From: Geminicoccus harenae
GTDB taxonomy: Bacteria; Pseudomonadota; Alphaproteobacteria; Geminicoccales; Geminicoccaceae
NCBI RefSeq assembly: GCF_019800005.1
Contig: NZ_JABGCL010000007.1
Span: 178,158 to 242,157 of the forward strand
DNA: 64,000 nt
Direction of reading: 5' to 3'
Each line of letters opens with the position of its first letter. Within the stretch, counting starts at the first letter, position 1. The notes beneath the pieces were generated by a model. The model saw only the letters and a program-made list of their open reading frames with translations. It did no database searches and was not told the DNA's origin. Positions 46,664 through 54,980 of this stretch are shown here, piece after piece. The translations under genes and the position numbers were made by a program.

Positions 46664-48274
46664 TCAGCTGACCAGATAGGCTTCGGCGAGGTTGGCATGG
46701 ATGCCGTCCGCCGTGAGCGTATGGTTCTTCAGGTTCACGCTGTGGATCGTGAAGGTCTGGATCGCGATCGTGTTCAGCGTCGGGATGTCGACCGCCACGA
46801 TCTTCTGGAAGTCGTGGAACAGCTGCACCCGCCTGGCTGGGTCCTGCTCGACCTGGGCAGCCTCCAGTAGCCGGTCGACCTCGGCATTCTCGTAGTGCGA
46901 GCCGTTGGAGAACGGCACGCCCGGCTTGAAGTTCTTCGACCAGTAGAAGCGCTGCACGCCCAGCGTCGGGTCGGGCGAGTTGGTCATCGTGTTGTTGACG
47001 AAGTCGAAGTCGCGGTCGGCATAGACCCGCTTGATATAGGTCGCCATGTCCTGGTTGCGCAGCGTCACCTGGATGCCGACCTGGGCCAGCGCCTGGCGGA
47101 TATATTCACCGCTCTGGATGTGCTGGTTGCCAATCGGCAGCGGGTCATGGCTGACGGCGAAGCGGATGCCCTCGTCGTTGCGCGGCAGGCCCGCCTGGTC
47201 GAGGAGCTGGTTGGCCCGCTCCGGGTCGAACGCGTACTGGTGGACGTCAGGCGTGTAGAACTGGGTGTGCGCCTGGTGGATCGGCCCGGTCGCGACCTCG
47301 CCGAAGCCGTAATAGACGTTCTGGAGCAGGATCTCCTTGTTGACCGCATGGGCCACCGCCTGGCGCACCTCGGGCTTGGCGAAGTACGGGTTGTCCAGGT
47401 TGAACTCGATCGCCGAGATGTTGGGACCGTAGCCATAGCCCCTGGTCTCGATGCCGAGCGTCGGGATCTGGCTCAGCCGCTCCAGGTCGCTGTAGGGGAT
47501 CGGGTAGTCGCCGCCGACATCGACCTCGCCGGTCTCGAACGCGATCGAGCGCGCGGCCGCATCGGGGATGAAGCGGACGATGATCCGGTCCAGGTACGGC
47601 TTGCCCGCGTCCCAGTAGTCCTCATTGCGCTCGAAGATCATGTGGCTGCCGCGCTGCCACTCCTTGAACTTGAACGGCCCGGTGCCGATCGGCGCATGGT
47701 TGTGCGGGTTGGTCGTGACGTCCGAGCCATCATAGATGTGCTTGGGCACGATCGGCGATTCCTGGCCGGCCAGCGCGTTCAGGAGATAGGGAGCCGGCGC
47801 CTTCATCTTCAGGACGACGGTATGCTCGTCCGGGGTCTGCACCTCCTCCAGGTTGGCATAGGTCGCCCGCCCGCGCGGATGGCTGGCCTTCAGCGTCATC
47901 AGCGAGAAGGCCACGTCCGCCGAGGTGAAGGGCTGGCCGTCATGCCACTTCACGCCCTCGCGCAGCTTGAAGGTCAGCTCCTTGCCGTCCGGCGTGACGG
48001 TGTGGCTGACGGCGAGCTGCGGGCGCAGCGAGAAGTCGAGATTGTAGCCGTAGAGGCCCTCGGTGATCTTGCAGCTCAGCATCACGTTGGCGCCGGTCGT
48101 GTCCGAGAGCGGCACCAGGCCAGTGGGCTCCGGATCGACCAGGAAGCGCAGCGTGCCGCCACGCACCGGCTCCTCCTGGGCGCGCAGCGTGCGCGGCAGG
48201 AGCAGGCCGGAGCCGGCAACGGCGCCGAACGCGCCAAAGGCACGGCGGGAAAGTCCGGGCATGCGGAGGACCAT
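46664..48274 (-). CDS. Peptide/nickel-type ABC substrate-binding protein (family 5)
   Basis: Periplasmic SBP of 536 residues with a twin-arginine signal (LSRRAFGAFGAVAGSGLLLP). SBP_bac_5 landmarks are LREGVKWHDGQPFTSADVAFSL, GTGPFKFKEWQRGSHMIFERN, NPYFAKPEVRQAVAHAVNKE and QDMATYIKRVYADRDFDFV. The start at 48274 has an AAGGATAA site. It binds peptides, opines or similar solutes; here hydantoins or N-carbamoyl/pyroglutamyl peptides are possible, given the upstream genes. Confidence 0.93.
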   Translation of the reverse strand: MVLRMPGLSRRAFGAFGAVAGSGLLLPRTLRAQEEPVRGGTLRFLVDPEPTGLVPLSDTTGANVMLSCKITEGLYGYNLDFSLRPQLAVSHTVTPDGKELTFKLREGVKWHDGQPFTSADVAFSLMTLKASHPRGRATYANLEEVQTPDEHTVVLKMKAPAPYLLNALAGQESPIVPKHIYDGSDVTTNPHNHAPIGTGPFKFKEWQRGSHMIFERNEDYWDAGKPYLDRIIVRFIPDAAARSIAFETGEVDVGGDYPIPYSDLERLSQIPTLGIETRGYGYGPNISAIEFNLDNPYFAKPEVRQAVAHAVNKEILLQNVYYGFGEVATGPIHQAHTQFYTPDVHQYAFDPERANQLLDQAGLPRNDEGIRFAVSHDPLPIGNQHIQSGEYIRQALAQVGIQVTLRNQDMATYIKRVYADRDFDFVNNTMTNSPDPTLGVQRFYWSKNFKPGVPFSNGSHYENAEVDRLLEAAQVEQDPARRVQLFHDFQKIVAVDIPTLNTIAIQTFTIHSVNLKNHTLTADGIHANLAEAYLVS

Positions 48275-48307
48275 CGGCGTTATCCTTATCCTTGGCTGAG
48301 GGCAGGC

Positions 48308-49777
48308 TCAGATCGGTTCGTCGACCAGATCGTCGAGGGCCGGTTCTTCCACCGTCCACTCGTCGCCCTGGAGCTCCGGGCGATCGAAGGCGCGCATGGT
48401 CGCGAAATGGTCTTCCCAGTCCTCGACGAACAGGCTCTCGACCAGATGATCCGCGACCCGCTGGGCACCCACGCTGATCCCGGGCACGTCGCCGGCGATC
48501 CGGCCATGGCTCATCACGGCACCCTGGTTCATGCAATAGACCCGGCCGAGCCAGGAATGGGCATCCCCGGACCGATCACGAAACTCCATCCCCTCGCCGA
48601 GAAAGGGATGGTCCAGCACCGGCCCCGGCGCATCCAGCTCCGGCAGCACGTCCCGCCAGCGCAGCACCCTTTCTGCCAGGCGCGCCAGCTCCGGCCGCTT
48701 GCGCCAGTCGACGCCGAACCCGGTGGCCACGATCACGAAGTCGGCGCGGATGCTGCCCTTGGGCGTGGTCAGGAGGATCGTGTCACCGTCCTCCCTTGCC
48801 GCCAGCACGGGGCTGCCGGTGCGCACGGCAAAGCCCGGATGGCGAGAGCAGCGCAGCATCGAGCCCCGCGGCGGCGGCGCGTTCACCGAGCGCATGTAAC
48901 CGTTGATCTGCAGCCGCGCTTCCGGCGCCAGGGCGCGGAAGCCGCGGGCAAACCCGGCATGGTTGCCGGCCAGGCTCTTGTTGACCCGCGGGATGTCCTG
49001 CCGGCGCACCAGCAGCACCACCCGCTTGGCACCTGCCTCCAGCGCTTCCGCGGCATTGTCGACCGCGGACGCACCCGCACCGATCACCACGACCGTCTTG
49101 CCGGCCAGTGCCGTGAAATCGATCGGCGCGCTGGAATGGACCACGCGCGGCGAGGCCAGCGAGGCGAACGGCTCCGCCATAAAGGGGCCACCCAGCCCGT
49201 CGCGGCCATTGGCCAGCACCAGCCGGCGCGCCCGGATCCGCCGCCGGCCTTCGGGCGTGGCCAGGGTGGCGGTCACACCGTTCCGGTCGCCGTCCAGGTC
49301 GACCAGCTCCGCCTGGTTCTCCACCGGCAGCTTGGTCACCCGGCGCAGCCAGACCAGGTACTCCATCCATTGCGGGCGCGGGATCTTGTCCAGTGCTTCC
49401 CAGGCCACGGCGCCGAACTGCGCCTCGAACCAGGCACGGAAGGTCAGGCTGGCCAGGCCCAGCGCCGGCCCGGCCAGATGCTTGGGCGAGCGCAGCGTCT
49501 CCATCCGGCCATAGGTGACCCAGGGGCCCTCGTGGCCCTCGGGTGCCCGGTCGAACAGGCGGATATTGCCGATGCCATGACGGAACAGGGCAAAGCCCGC
49601 GGCAAGACCGGCCATGCCGGCGCCGATGACCGCCACGTCGAGCAGCGGCGTACCATCCTCGCCGGTACGGGGTGGCACCCAGGCCGGCGGCAGCTCCTCC
49701 AGCCGTTCCAGGTCCCACCAGAGCCGGCTTTCCAGCTCGGCCAGCGAGCGGGGGCCGGCATAGGCCTGCTCACTCAC
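48308..49777 (-). CDS. FAD/NAD(P)-dependent monooxygenase-like flavoprotein
   Basis: Flavoprotein of 489 residues. It has two Rossmann motifs: VAVIGAGMAGLAAGFALFRHG (FAD) and TVVVIGAGASAVDNAAEAL (NADPH), with VIVATGFGVDWRKRPELA between domains. The layout is that of class B/YUCCA-like flavin monooxygenases, though the FMO fingerprint FxGxxxHxxx(Y/F) is not obvious. Its start overlaps HyuB (ATGA). In this operon it may hydroxylate or N-oxidise the hydantoinase substrate or product; this is inference. Confidence 0.88.
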   Translation of the reverse strand: MSEQAYAGPRSLAELESRLWWDLERLEELPPAWVPPRTGEDGTPLLDVAVIGAGMAGLAAGFALFRHGIGNIRLFDRAPEGHEGPWVTYGRMETLRSPKHLAGPALGLASLTFRAWFEAQFGAVAWEALDKIPRPQWMEYLVWLRRVTKLPVENQAELVDLDGDRNGVTATLATPEGRRRIRARRLVLANGRDGLGGPFMAEPFASLASPRVVHSSAPIDFTALAGKTVVVIGAGASAVDNAAEALEAGAKRVVLLVRRQDIPRVNKSLAGNHAGFARGFRALAPEARLQINGYMRSVNAPPPRGSMLRCSRHPGFAVRTGSPVLAAREDGDTILLTTPKGSIRADFVIVATGFGVDWRKRPELARLAERVLRWRDVLPELDAPGPVLDHPFLGEGMEFRDRSGDAHSWLGRVYCMNQGAVMSHGRIAGDVPGISVGAQRVADHLVESLFVEDWEDHFATMRAFDRPELQGDEWTVEEPALDDLVDEPI

Positions 49778-51780
49778 GCCGCGGCCTCCCGCCCGGCCTC
49801 GGCCGCCTCCATCTCGGCGAGGATCACGCGGACCGCCTGGCCCGCGGCTTCCAGCGCCGCCCGGTCGAACGGTCGGTCACGCTCGATCACCGCCAGCACC
49901 GGCGCGAAGATCCGCCGGCGCAGCGCCTGGCGCGCCGAGGCGGGCTTCTGGAACAGGATGCCGTTGATCCTGGCCATCAGCGCGTCGTCGAACACGCTCT
50001 CCCAGACCCGCCGCTCGGTGCCGAGGTCGAACAGCGTGTCCTTGCGGAGCTCACGGTCGGCGCGCAGTGCTGCCGTGGCATCGCGGTCCAGCACGCCGTC
50101 CACGATCACCACGCCATAATCGCGCCGGGCAGCCGCTTGGGTGACGAAGCCACGGCGCACATCCTGCAGCACCAGCTCCGGGTCACGCTCGAACGGATCG
50201 CCATAGCCGCCGCCACCGGGCGTCATCACGGTGATGGTCTCGCCGGCCTGCAGCTCGATCATGTCGATCTTGCCGAGTTCCTGCTCGTCCGGCCGGCCCA
50301 TGTTCTTGATGGTGCGGGCAGCCATGCCGCAGCGGCCACCCAGGAGGCCCCAGGGCACGAAGCGGAACCGCTCCATGCCGCGGCCCAGCACCTGGCTGCC
50401 GGACTGGTGCGGGGTGAAGGTCAGCTCCAGCCCGACCCCGCCGCGCCACTTGCCGGCCCCGCCGGAATCCGGGCGGATGCCGTAGCGCAGGATGGTGAGC
50501 CCGGCCGAGGCCTCGACCGTCTCGACCGGGTTATTGGCCATGCCGCTGGTCGAGGAATCGCGGCCGTCCACGCCGTCCATGCCCTGCCTGCCACCGGTAC
50601 CCCCGGTCATCGGCTCGACCACGTCGACCTTGCGCTTGCCATGCTCGTCGGCGGGCTCGGCCAGCACCACCGGGATGATCAGCCCGCAGCCGGCGGCGCG
50701 CACGAAGTCCGGCACGGCCTGGGCGAGCAGGCCGTTGATCACGTCGACCATCCGGTTGCCGGTGGCATGGCGCACGCCGACAGCCGCCGGGAAGACCGGA
50801 TTGAGCAGCGAGCCTGAGGGAATGTGCAGCGTCACCGAGTTCAGGATCCCGGCATTGATCGGGATCGAGGGATCGCGGGTCAGCGCGTACTGGAGCAGGC
50901 GCAGGGTCAGCCAGGTGTGGCGCTTGCCGGCGGACGGCAGGTTGAAGGCCGCCGCGATCTGCGGGTCGGTGCCGGTGAAGTCGATGTCGAGCTGGCCGTC
51001 TTTGGCCGTCATGGTCGCGTGGATGCGCACCGGCAGCGGCGAGACCAGGTCGTCGTCCAGATAGTCGGTGAACCGGTAGGTCCCATCGGGGATGGTGCGG
51101 AACGCGTCGCGCGCCTTCTTCGCCGCATACTCGATGATCTCGGTGGTCCCGGCGGCAAACGCCTCGATGCCGTGCTGGGCGATCATGCCGGCCACCCGGC
51201 GCTCGCCCACGGCCAGGGCCGCGACCATCGCCTTCAGGTCGCCCAGATTCTCCTCGGCGGTCCGGCAGTTCGCCTCGATGAACGCCACCACGTCCGGATT
51301 GAACTTCCCCGCCTTCACGAGCTTCAAAGGCGGGATCATCAGCCCCTCCTGGAAGATCTCGTGGTTGGAAGGCGAGATGCTGGACGGCACCCTCCCGCCG
51401 ACATCGGCGGAATGGATGAAGCACCAGCCGTAGCAGACCACCTTGCCCTCGTGGAAATAGGGCTGGAGCAGATGGAGGTCGGGCAGGTGGGTGGCGAGGC
51501 CACCCGAACGGTACGGGTCGTTGGTGATGATGACGTCGCCCGGCTCCAGCTCGGGCACCGCCCGGATCACGTCCGAGGCGTCGTTGTCGGCCATGTTGCA
51601 GACCCCGACCGTGGTCGGGAAGCAGAACAGCTTGCCGGCATGGTTGACCAGGCCCGTGCCGAAGTCCTGGGTCTCCTTGACGTAGATCGTCCGCCCGGAG
51701 CGCTGGAGTGCGATGCCCATTTCCTCGGCGGTGGCCGCGACCTTGGTCACCAGGATCTCGAGGGTCACCGGATCAAGCAT
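49774..51780 (-). CDS. hyuB: Hydantoinase B / 5-oxoprolinase beta-type subunit
   Basis: HyuB-family protein of 668 residues. It opens LDPVTLEILVTKVAATAEEM and has the QRSGRTIYVKETQDFGTG, TNDPYRSGGLATHLPDL, and FIHSADVGGRVP stretches, which match N-methylhydantoinase B. GGGGYGDPFERDPELV near the C-terminus is also typical. It forms an ATP-dependent amidohydrolase with HyuA, opening hydantoin or 5-oxoproline-like rings. It overlaps hyuA by 8 bp. Confidence 0.94.
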   Translation of the reverse strand: MLDPVTLEILVTKVAATAEEMGIALQRSGRTIYVKETQDFGTGLVNHAGKLFCFPTTVGVCNMADNDASDVIRAVPELEPGDVIITNDPYRSGGLATHLPDLHLLQPYFHEGKVVCYGWCFIHSADVGGRVPSSISPSNHEIFQEGLMIPPLKLVKAGKFNPDVVAFIEANCRTAEENLGDLKAMVAALAVGERRVAGMIAQHGIEAFAAGTTEIIEYAAKKARDAFRTIPDGTYRFTDYLDDDLVSPLPVRIHATMTAKDGQLDIDFTGTDPQIAAAFNLPSAGKRHTWLTLRLLQYALTRDPSIPINAGILNSVTLHIPSGSLLNPVFPAAVGVRHATGNRMVDVINGLLAQAVPDFVRAAGCGLIIPVVLAEPADEHGKRKVDVVEPMTGGTGGRQGMDGVDGRDSSTSGMANNPVETVEASAGLTILRYGIRPDSGGAGKWRGGVGLELTFTPHQSGSQVLGRGMERFRFVPWGLLGGRCGMAARTIKNMGRPDEQELGKIDMIELQAGETITVMTPGGGGYGDPFERDPELVLQDVRRGFVTQAAARRDYGVVIVDGVLDRDATAALRADRELRKDTLFDLGTERRVWESVFDDALMARINGILFQKPASARQALRRRIFAPVLAVIERDRPFDRAALEAAGQAVRVILAEMEAAEAGREAAA

Positions 51781-53848
51781 CGCCGTTCTCCCGCGTCACG
51801 ACCAGGAGGCCCTGCCGGTCGGCGACGAGCCGCCAGCCCGGCGGCAGCCACAAGGTCGTGTCGTCCTGCTCCACCACGGCGGGGCCAGTCACGGCCGAGC
51901 CGGCCCCCAGGTCCTCGCGCCGGTACACCTCCGCCTCCAGCCATGCCCCGCCATGGAACACCGGCCGCTGCCCGCGCGCAGGCGGGGACGGATCGCCCGG
52001 CGCCAGCTCGGGCAGCGCGACCTTGGGCACCTCGCCGATGATGCTCAGGCGCTGGGTGATCGCCTCCACCGCATGGTCCGGCTCGCGGAAGCCGTAGATC
52101 GCCTCGTGGGCCCGGTGGAACGCGTCGAGCACGCCCTGCACGTCCTCCGCCGCCCGCACTGCCTCGGGAATGGTGACGGTGAGCGAGAAGGACTGCCCGG
52201 CATATTGCATGTCCACCGCATGGACGAGGTGCCGACCCACCACCGGCACGTCCTCCGCCGCCAGCCATTCCTCCGCCATCGCCTCCAGGGCCTGCCAGTT
52301 CGCCCACAGCCGCTCGCCCGCAGCCTGCACGCGCGCCTTGCCCAGGCTGCGCACGAAGTCGCGGCGCAGGTCGGCCACCGCAGCACCCAGCGCGCAGAAG
52401 GTGGCAGCCGCGGTCGGCACGGTGACGCCTTTCAGCTTCGCCTCCTCGGCGAGCATGACCGCATGGGTCGGCCCGGCCCCACCGAACGGCACGACCACAT
52501 GGTCGGCGGGCTCATAACCCTTCTGCGCCAGGAGCTTGAACAGTTCCGAGGCCATGCGCACGGTCGCCACCCGCAGCGCCGCCTCGGCGGCATGGGCAGC
52601 CGAAGGCAGGTGCAGACGCCGGGCAACCGCGGCCAGCGCCGCTTCCGCCTTCGCCTTGTCCAGGCGCATGGCGCCACCCAGGAACCGGTCGGGGTCGATG
52701 AAGCCCAGCACCAGATAGCAGTCGGTGACGGTCGGCTCGGTGCCGCCCAGCCCGTAGGCGACCGGTCCGGGATGGGCGCCGGCACTTTCCGGCCCGACCT
52801 TGATCACGCCATAGGCATCCACCGAGACGATCGACCCGCCCCCGGCGCCGATGCTGGACACGCCCACCACCGGCATCATCAGCGGCAGGTCGCCGATCCG
52901 CGCATTGGTGGTGAACTCGACCGTGCCGTCGCTGATGATCGCGATGTCGGCGCTGGTACCGCCCATGTCGAAGGTCAGCGCCGCGTCGATGCCCGCCGCC
53001 CGGCACATCGAGGCCGCGGCCGTGGCCCCCGAGGCCGGTCCCGACAGGACCGTGTCGATGGCACGCTCCCTGGCACTGGCCAGGCTCAGCATGCCGCCCG
53101 AGGACGAGGTCAGCTGCAGGACGTTCTGCGCCACCGCATCGATCCGCCCGCCCAGCTTCGCCAGATAAGCCCCCATCAGCGGATGGACCTCGGCATTGAT
53201 GCAGGCCACCACGGCCCGCTCGAACTCGCGCACCTCCGGCCAGATCTCCGCCGAGCAGGTCACCGGCAGGTCCGGCAGGCGGGCGGCGATCACCCGGCCG
53301 AGCTCGATCTCCAGGGTCGGATCGACATAGGCGTTCAGCAGCATGATTGCGACCGCACCCGCGCGCGAGGCCGCGATCTCCCGGCACAGCGCATCGATCG
53401 CCGCCTCGTCCGGGCGGGCCAGCACGGCACCGTCAGCGGCGATCCGCGCGTCGATCTCGAAGATCAGGTCGCGCGGGGCGACCGCCTGTTCCTTGCCCAG
53501 GTGGAAGTTGTAGGGCGTCTTGAGCTTGGCCCGCCCGATCTCCAGCACGTCGCGCCCGCCCTTGGCGACCACCAGGGCGACGTCCGCCACCTTGCGCTGC
53601 AGGATCGCGTTCAGCGCCAGCGTGGTCCCATGGACGATGCGCAGGGTCCGTCCGGCCAGCGCCGGATGCCGTGCCGTCAGCGCACGCAACCCCTCCCCCA
53701 CCGCCCGCGACGGATCGGCCGGCGTGCTCGGCTGCTTGTGCTGGAGGAGGCCACCGTCCGGCATCACCACCACGAAGTCGGTGAAGGTTCCCCCCACGTC
53801 GATTCCGACCGCAGGCATTCCCTCCTGGGACTGACCGGACAAGCTCAT
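51773..53848 (-). CDS. hyuA: Hydantoinase A / 5-oxoprolinase alpha-type subunit
   Basis: HyuA-family ATPase subunit of 691 residues. The N-terminal ATP-binding motif is VGIDVGGTFTDFVVV, and the central actin-like fold has LTFDMGGTSADIAII and VVPFGGAGPTHAVMLAEE. The ATG at 53848 (MSLSGQ) has GGAGGG upstream; an ATG at 53818 (MPAVGID) is a possible alternative, with AGGAGGGA very close. It couples ATP to ring opening with HyuB and is the first gene of a six-gene operon including a peptide-type transporter. Confidence 0.94.
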   Translation of the reverse strand: MSLSGQSQEGMPAVGIDVGGTFTDFVVVMPDGGLLQHKQPSTPADPSRAVGEGLRALTARHPALAGRTLRIVHGTTLALNAILQRKVADVALVVAKGGRDVLEIGRAKLKTPYNFHLGKEQAVAPRDLIFEIDARIAADGAVLARPDEAAIDALCREIAASRAGAVAIMLLNAYVDPTLEIELGRVIAARLPDLPVTCSAEIWPEVREFERAVVACINAEVHPLMGAYLAKLGGRIDAVAQNVLQLTSSSGGMLSLASARERAIDTVLSGPASGATAAASMCRAAGIDAALTFDMGGTSADIAIISDGTVEFTTNARIGDLPLMMPVVGVSSIGAGGGSIVSVDAYGVIKVGPESAGAHPGPVAYGLGGTEPTVTDCYLVLGFIDPDRFLGGAMRLDKAKAEAALAAVARRLHLPSAAHAAEAALRVATVRMASELFKLLAQKGYEPADHVVVPFGGAGPTHAVMLAEEAKLKGVTVPTAAATFCALGAAVADLRRDFVRSLGKARVQAAGERLWANWQALEAMAEEWLAAEDVPVVGRHLVHAVDMQYAGQSFSLTVTIPEAVRAAEDVQGVLDAFHRAHEAIYGFREPDHAVEAITQRLSIIGEVPKVALPELAPGDPSPPARGQRPVFHGGAWLEAEVYRREDLGAGSAVTGPAVVEQDDTTLWLPPGWRLVADRQGLLVVTRENGDA

Positions 53849-54219
53849 CGAGCGGGCACCCTCCACACCATGACGGGTCGAATGACGGATTGGTCGGGAC
53901 GACGCGGGGCGGGAACCGCCCTCCATGCGTCGGCGTCCGGGACATGCACGGTCCTGCGGGCGGCAACCTAAACAGGCAACCGATGACCATCCAGGCCTAT
54001 TGCGCAAGTGCCGCAGACCGGCCGGACCAGTGCTGCCTGCTGCCCGGGCGCTCAAGGAAGAATTTCTAACCCGTGCTTCAAGTACCCCTACCGCCCTCTC
54101 CGCCCGCATAGCCACCATGCACCCGGCGCTTCCCAAGTCGGGGCACGGAGGCCAAGCTGAGCCGTGCAGACATCACAAACCTGGTGATCCTGTCCTTGCC
54201 AAGGAGACCATGCAGCCTA
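53849..54219. other. Intergenic region upstream of hyuA
   Basis: About 370 bp without a supported gene. It must contain the hyu operon promoter, but no clear -35/-10 pair or dyad is seen. Base composition falls slightly from about 54040 on, near the IS5 remnant. Confidence 0.35.
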
Positions 54220-54750
54220 TCAGCCCGTTTCAGCCTCCCTTCGGGAGCCGTCGGACGAACACCATGCTGGGGGCATGGACGAAGAAGGCGAGGCTTGATG
54301 ATGGTGTGACCTCGCGATCACGAACCGCCTGCGGCAGCGGCCGAGCCAGCCAAAGGTCCGCTCAATGACTCCTCTACGCGGCTGGATCACGAAGCCTTTC
54401 AAGCCCTGAGCGGCACCAACGATGATGAGGGTCCCCGGGGGCTGCTGTTGTGACACGTTTGCCGGCACTGGCGCGGTCGGCATAGCAGCGCGCCAAGAAC
54501 GGTCGGGGTCGGCGTGAAGCCCGCAGGAGGACGACGCCGCCACGGCTGTCGTGTGGGCTGACCGAAAAGACTGCCGCGCGCAACAGATGACCGTCGCTAT
54601 CAGCCAGCGCGTACCGGCCACGCCCACCCCGCCCGAACCGACCGCCTGCGCGTCGAGCACGGCGGCTGTGGGCTTCGCCTCGCCGGGCACGCGCACGATA
54701 GGCCAAGCAGGCTGCGCAGGAACGAACCTCGCGCACAAGCTGCCTAACAC
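54220..54750 (-). pseudogene. Degenerate IS5-family transposase remnant
   Basis: Fragments of an IS5-type DDE transposase are recognisable in different frames on the minus strand: GEAKPTAAVLDAQAV (the usual D-x-Q-S region), then RGRYALADSDGHLL one frame over, and GLKGFVIQPRRGVIERTFGWLGRCRR near the C-terminus, where the catalytic Glu lies. The N-terminal half is missing and at least two frameshifts separate the pieces. The remnant ends close to the tRNA-Pro fragment, suggesting decay or truncation at the same hotspot. Confidence 0.75.
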
Positions 54751-54761
54751 GTTGATTTTAC

Positions 54762-54811
54762 TGGTCGGGGTGGTCAGATTTGAACTGACGACCCTCTGCT
54801 CCCAAAGCAGA
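54762..54811 (-). other. 3' fragment of tRNA-Pro(UGG): left attachment site of the mobile element
   Basis: On the minus strand this 50-nt segment has the anticodon arm TCTGC-TTTGGGA-GCAGA (anticodon TGG), a T-arm GTCAG-TTCAAAT-CTGAC and acceptor 3' strand CACCCCG with ACCA. The D-arm and 5' acceptor strand are absent; the sequence turns unrelated at 54812. Only the 3' part of a tRNA gene is therefore left, as expected for attL of an element that integrates in a tRNA gene. The integrase gene begins 170 bp away. The restored complete tRNA should lie at the other end of the element, beyond the window. Confidence 0.85.
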
Positions 54812-54837
54812 AAAAGCAGATGCTTACTGAGACTTCG

Positions 54838-54956
54838 TGAGATCCTAAGATACTAGATCTCAGCACCTTATCGTGATAGACCCTCTGCCATAGGGGCTCG
54901 CTAGGTTGCCCTAGGAAGCATCAGGTAGCATCCAAATGCTTCCTGTTTGCTACCTG
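54838..54956. repeat. Inverted repeats between att site and integrase (arm-type or regulatory sites)
   Basis: Three perfect inverted pairs occupy this leader: TGAGATC/GATCTCA (54838-54844 and 54856-54862), GGAAGCAT/ATGCTTCC (54914-54921 and 54936-54943), and CAGGTAGCA/TGCTACCTG (54922-54930 and 54948-54956). The last two are interleaved. Their place between the core site and the integrase gene suits arm-type integrase sites or an autoregulatory operator. Confidence 0.5.
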
Positions 54957-54980
54957 AACCACGCACAGAGGGTCGCTGCG

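Noticed and set aside
46895..50119. A 1074-codon open frame on the plus strand
   Set aside because: It is antisense to the SBP, flavoprotein and HyuB genes, is rich in Arg/His/Gln/Asp of low-complexity type and has no domain; it is a high-GC shadow.
54762..54811. A functional tRNA-Pro gene
   Set aside because: The D-arm and 5' acceptor strand are missing, so it cannot fold as a full tRNA; treated as an att fragment.
54936..54980. Integrase start at ATG 54936
   Set aside because: It lies inside interleaved inverted repeats with a poor ribosome-binding site, while the GTG at 54981 has GAGGG at proper distance and abuts the conserved domain; not fully excluded.
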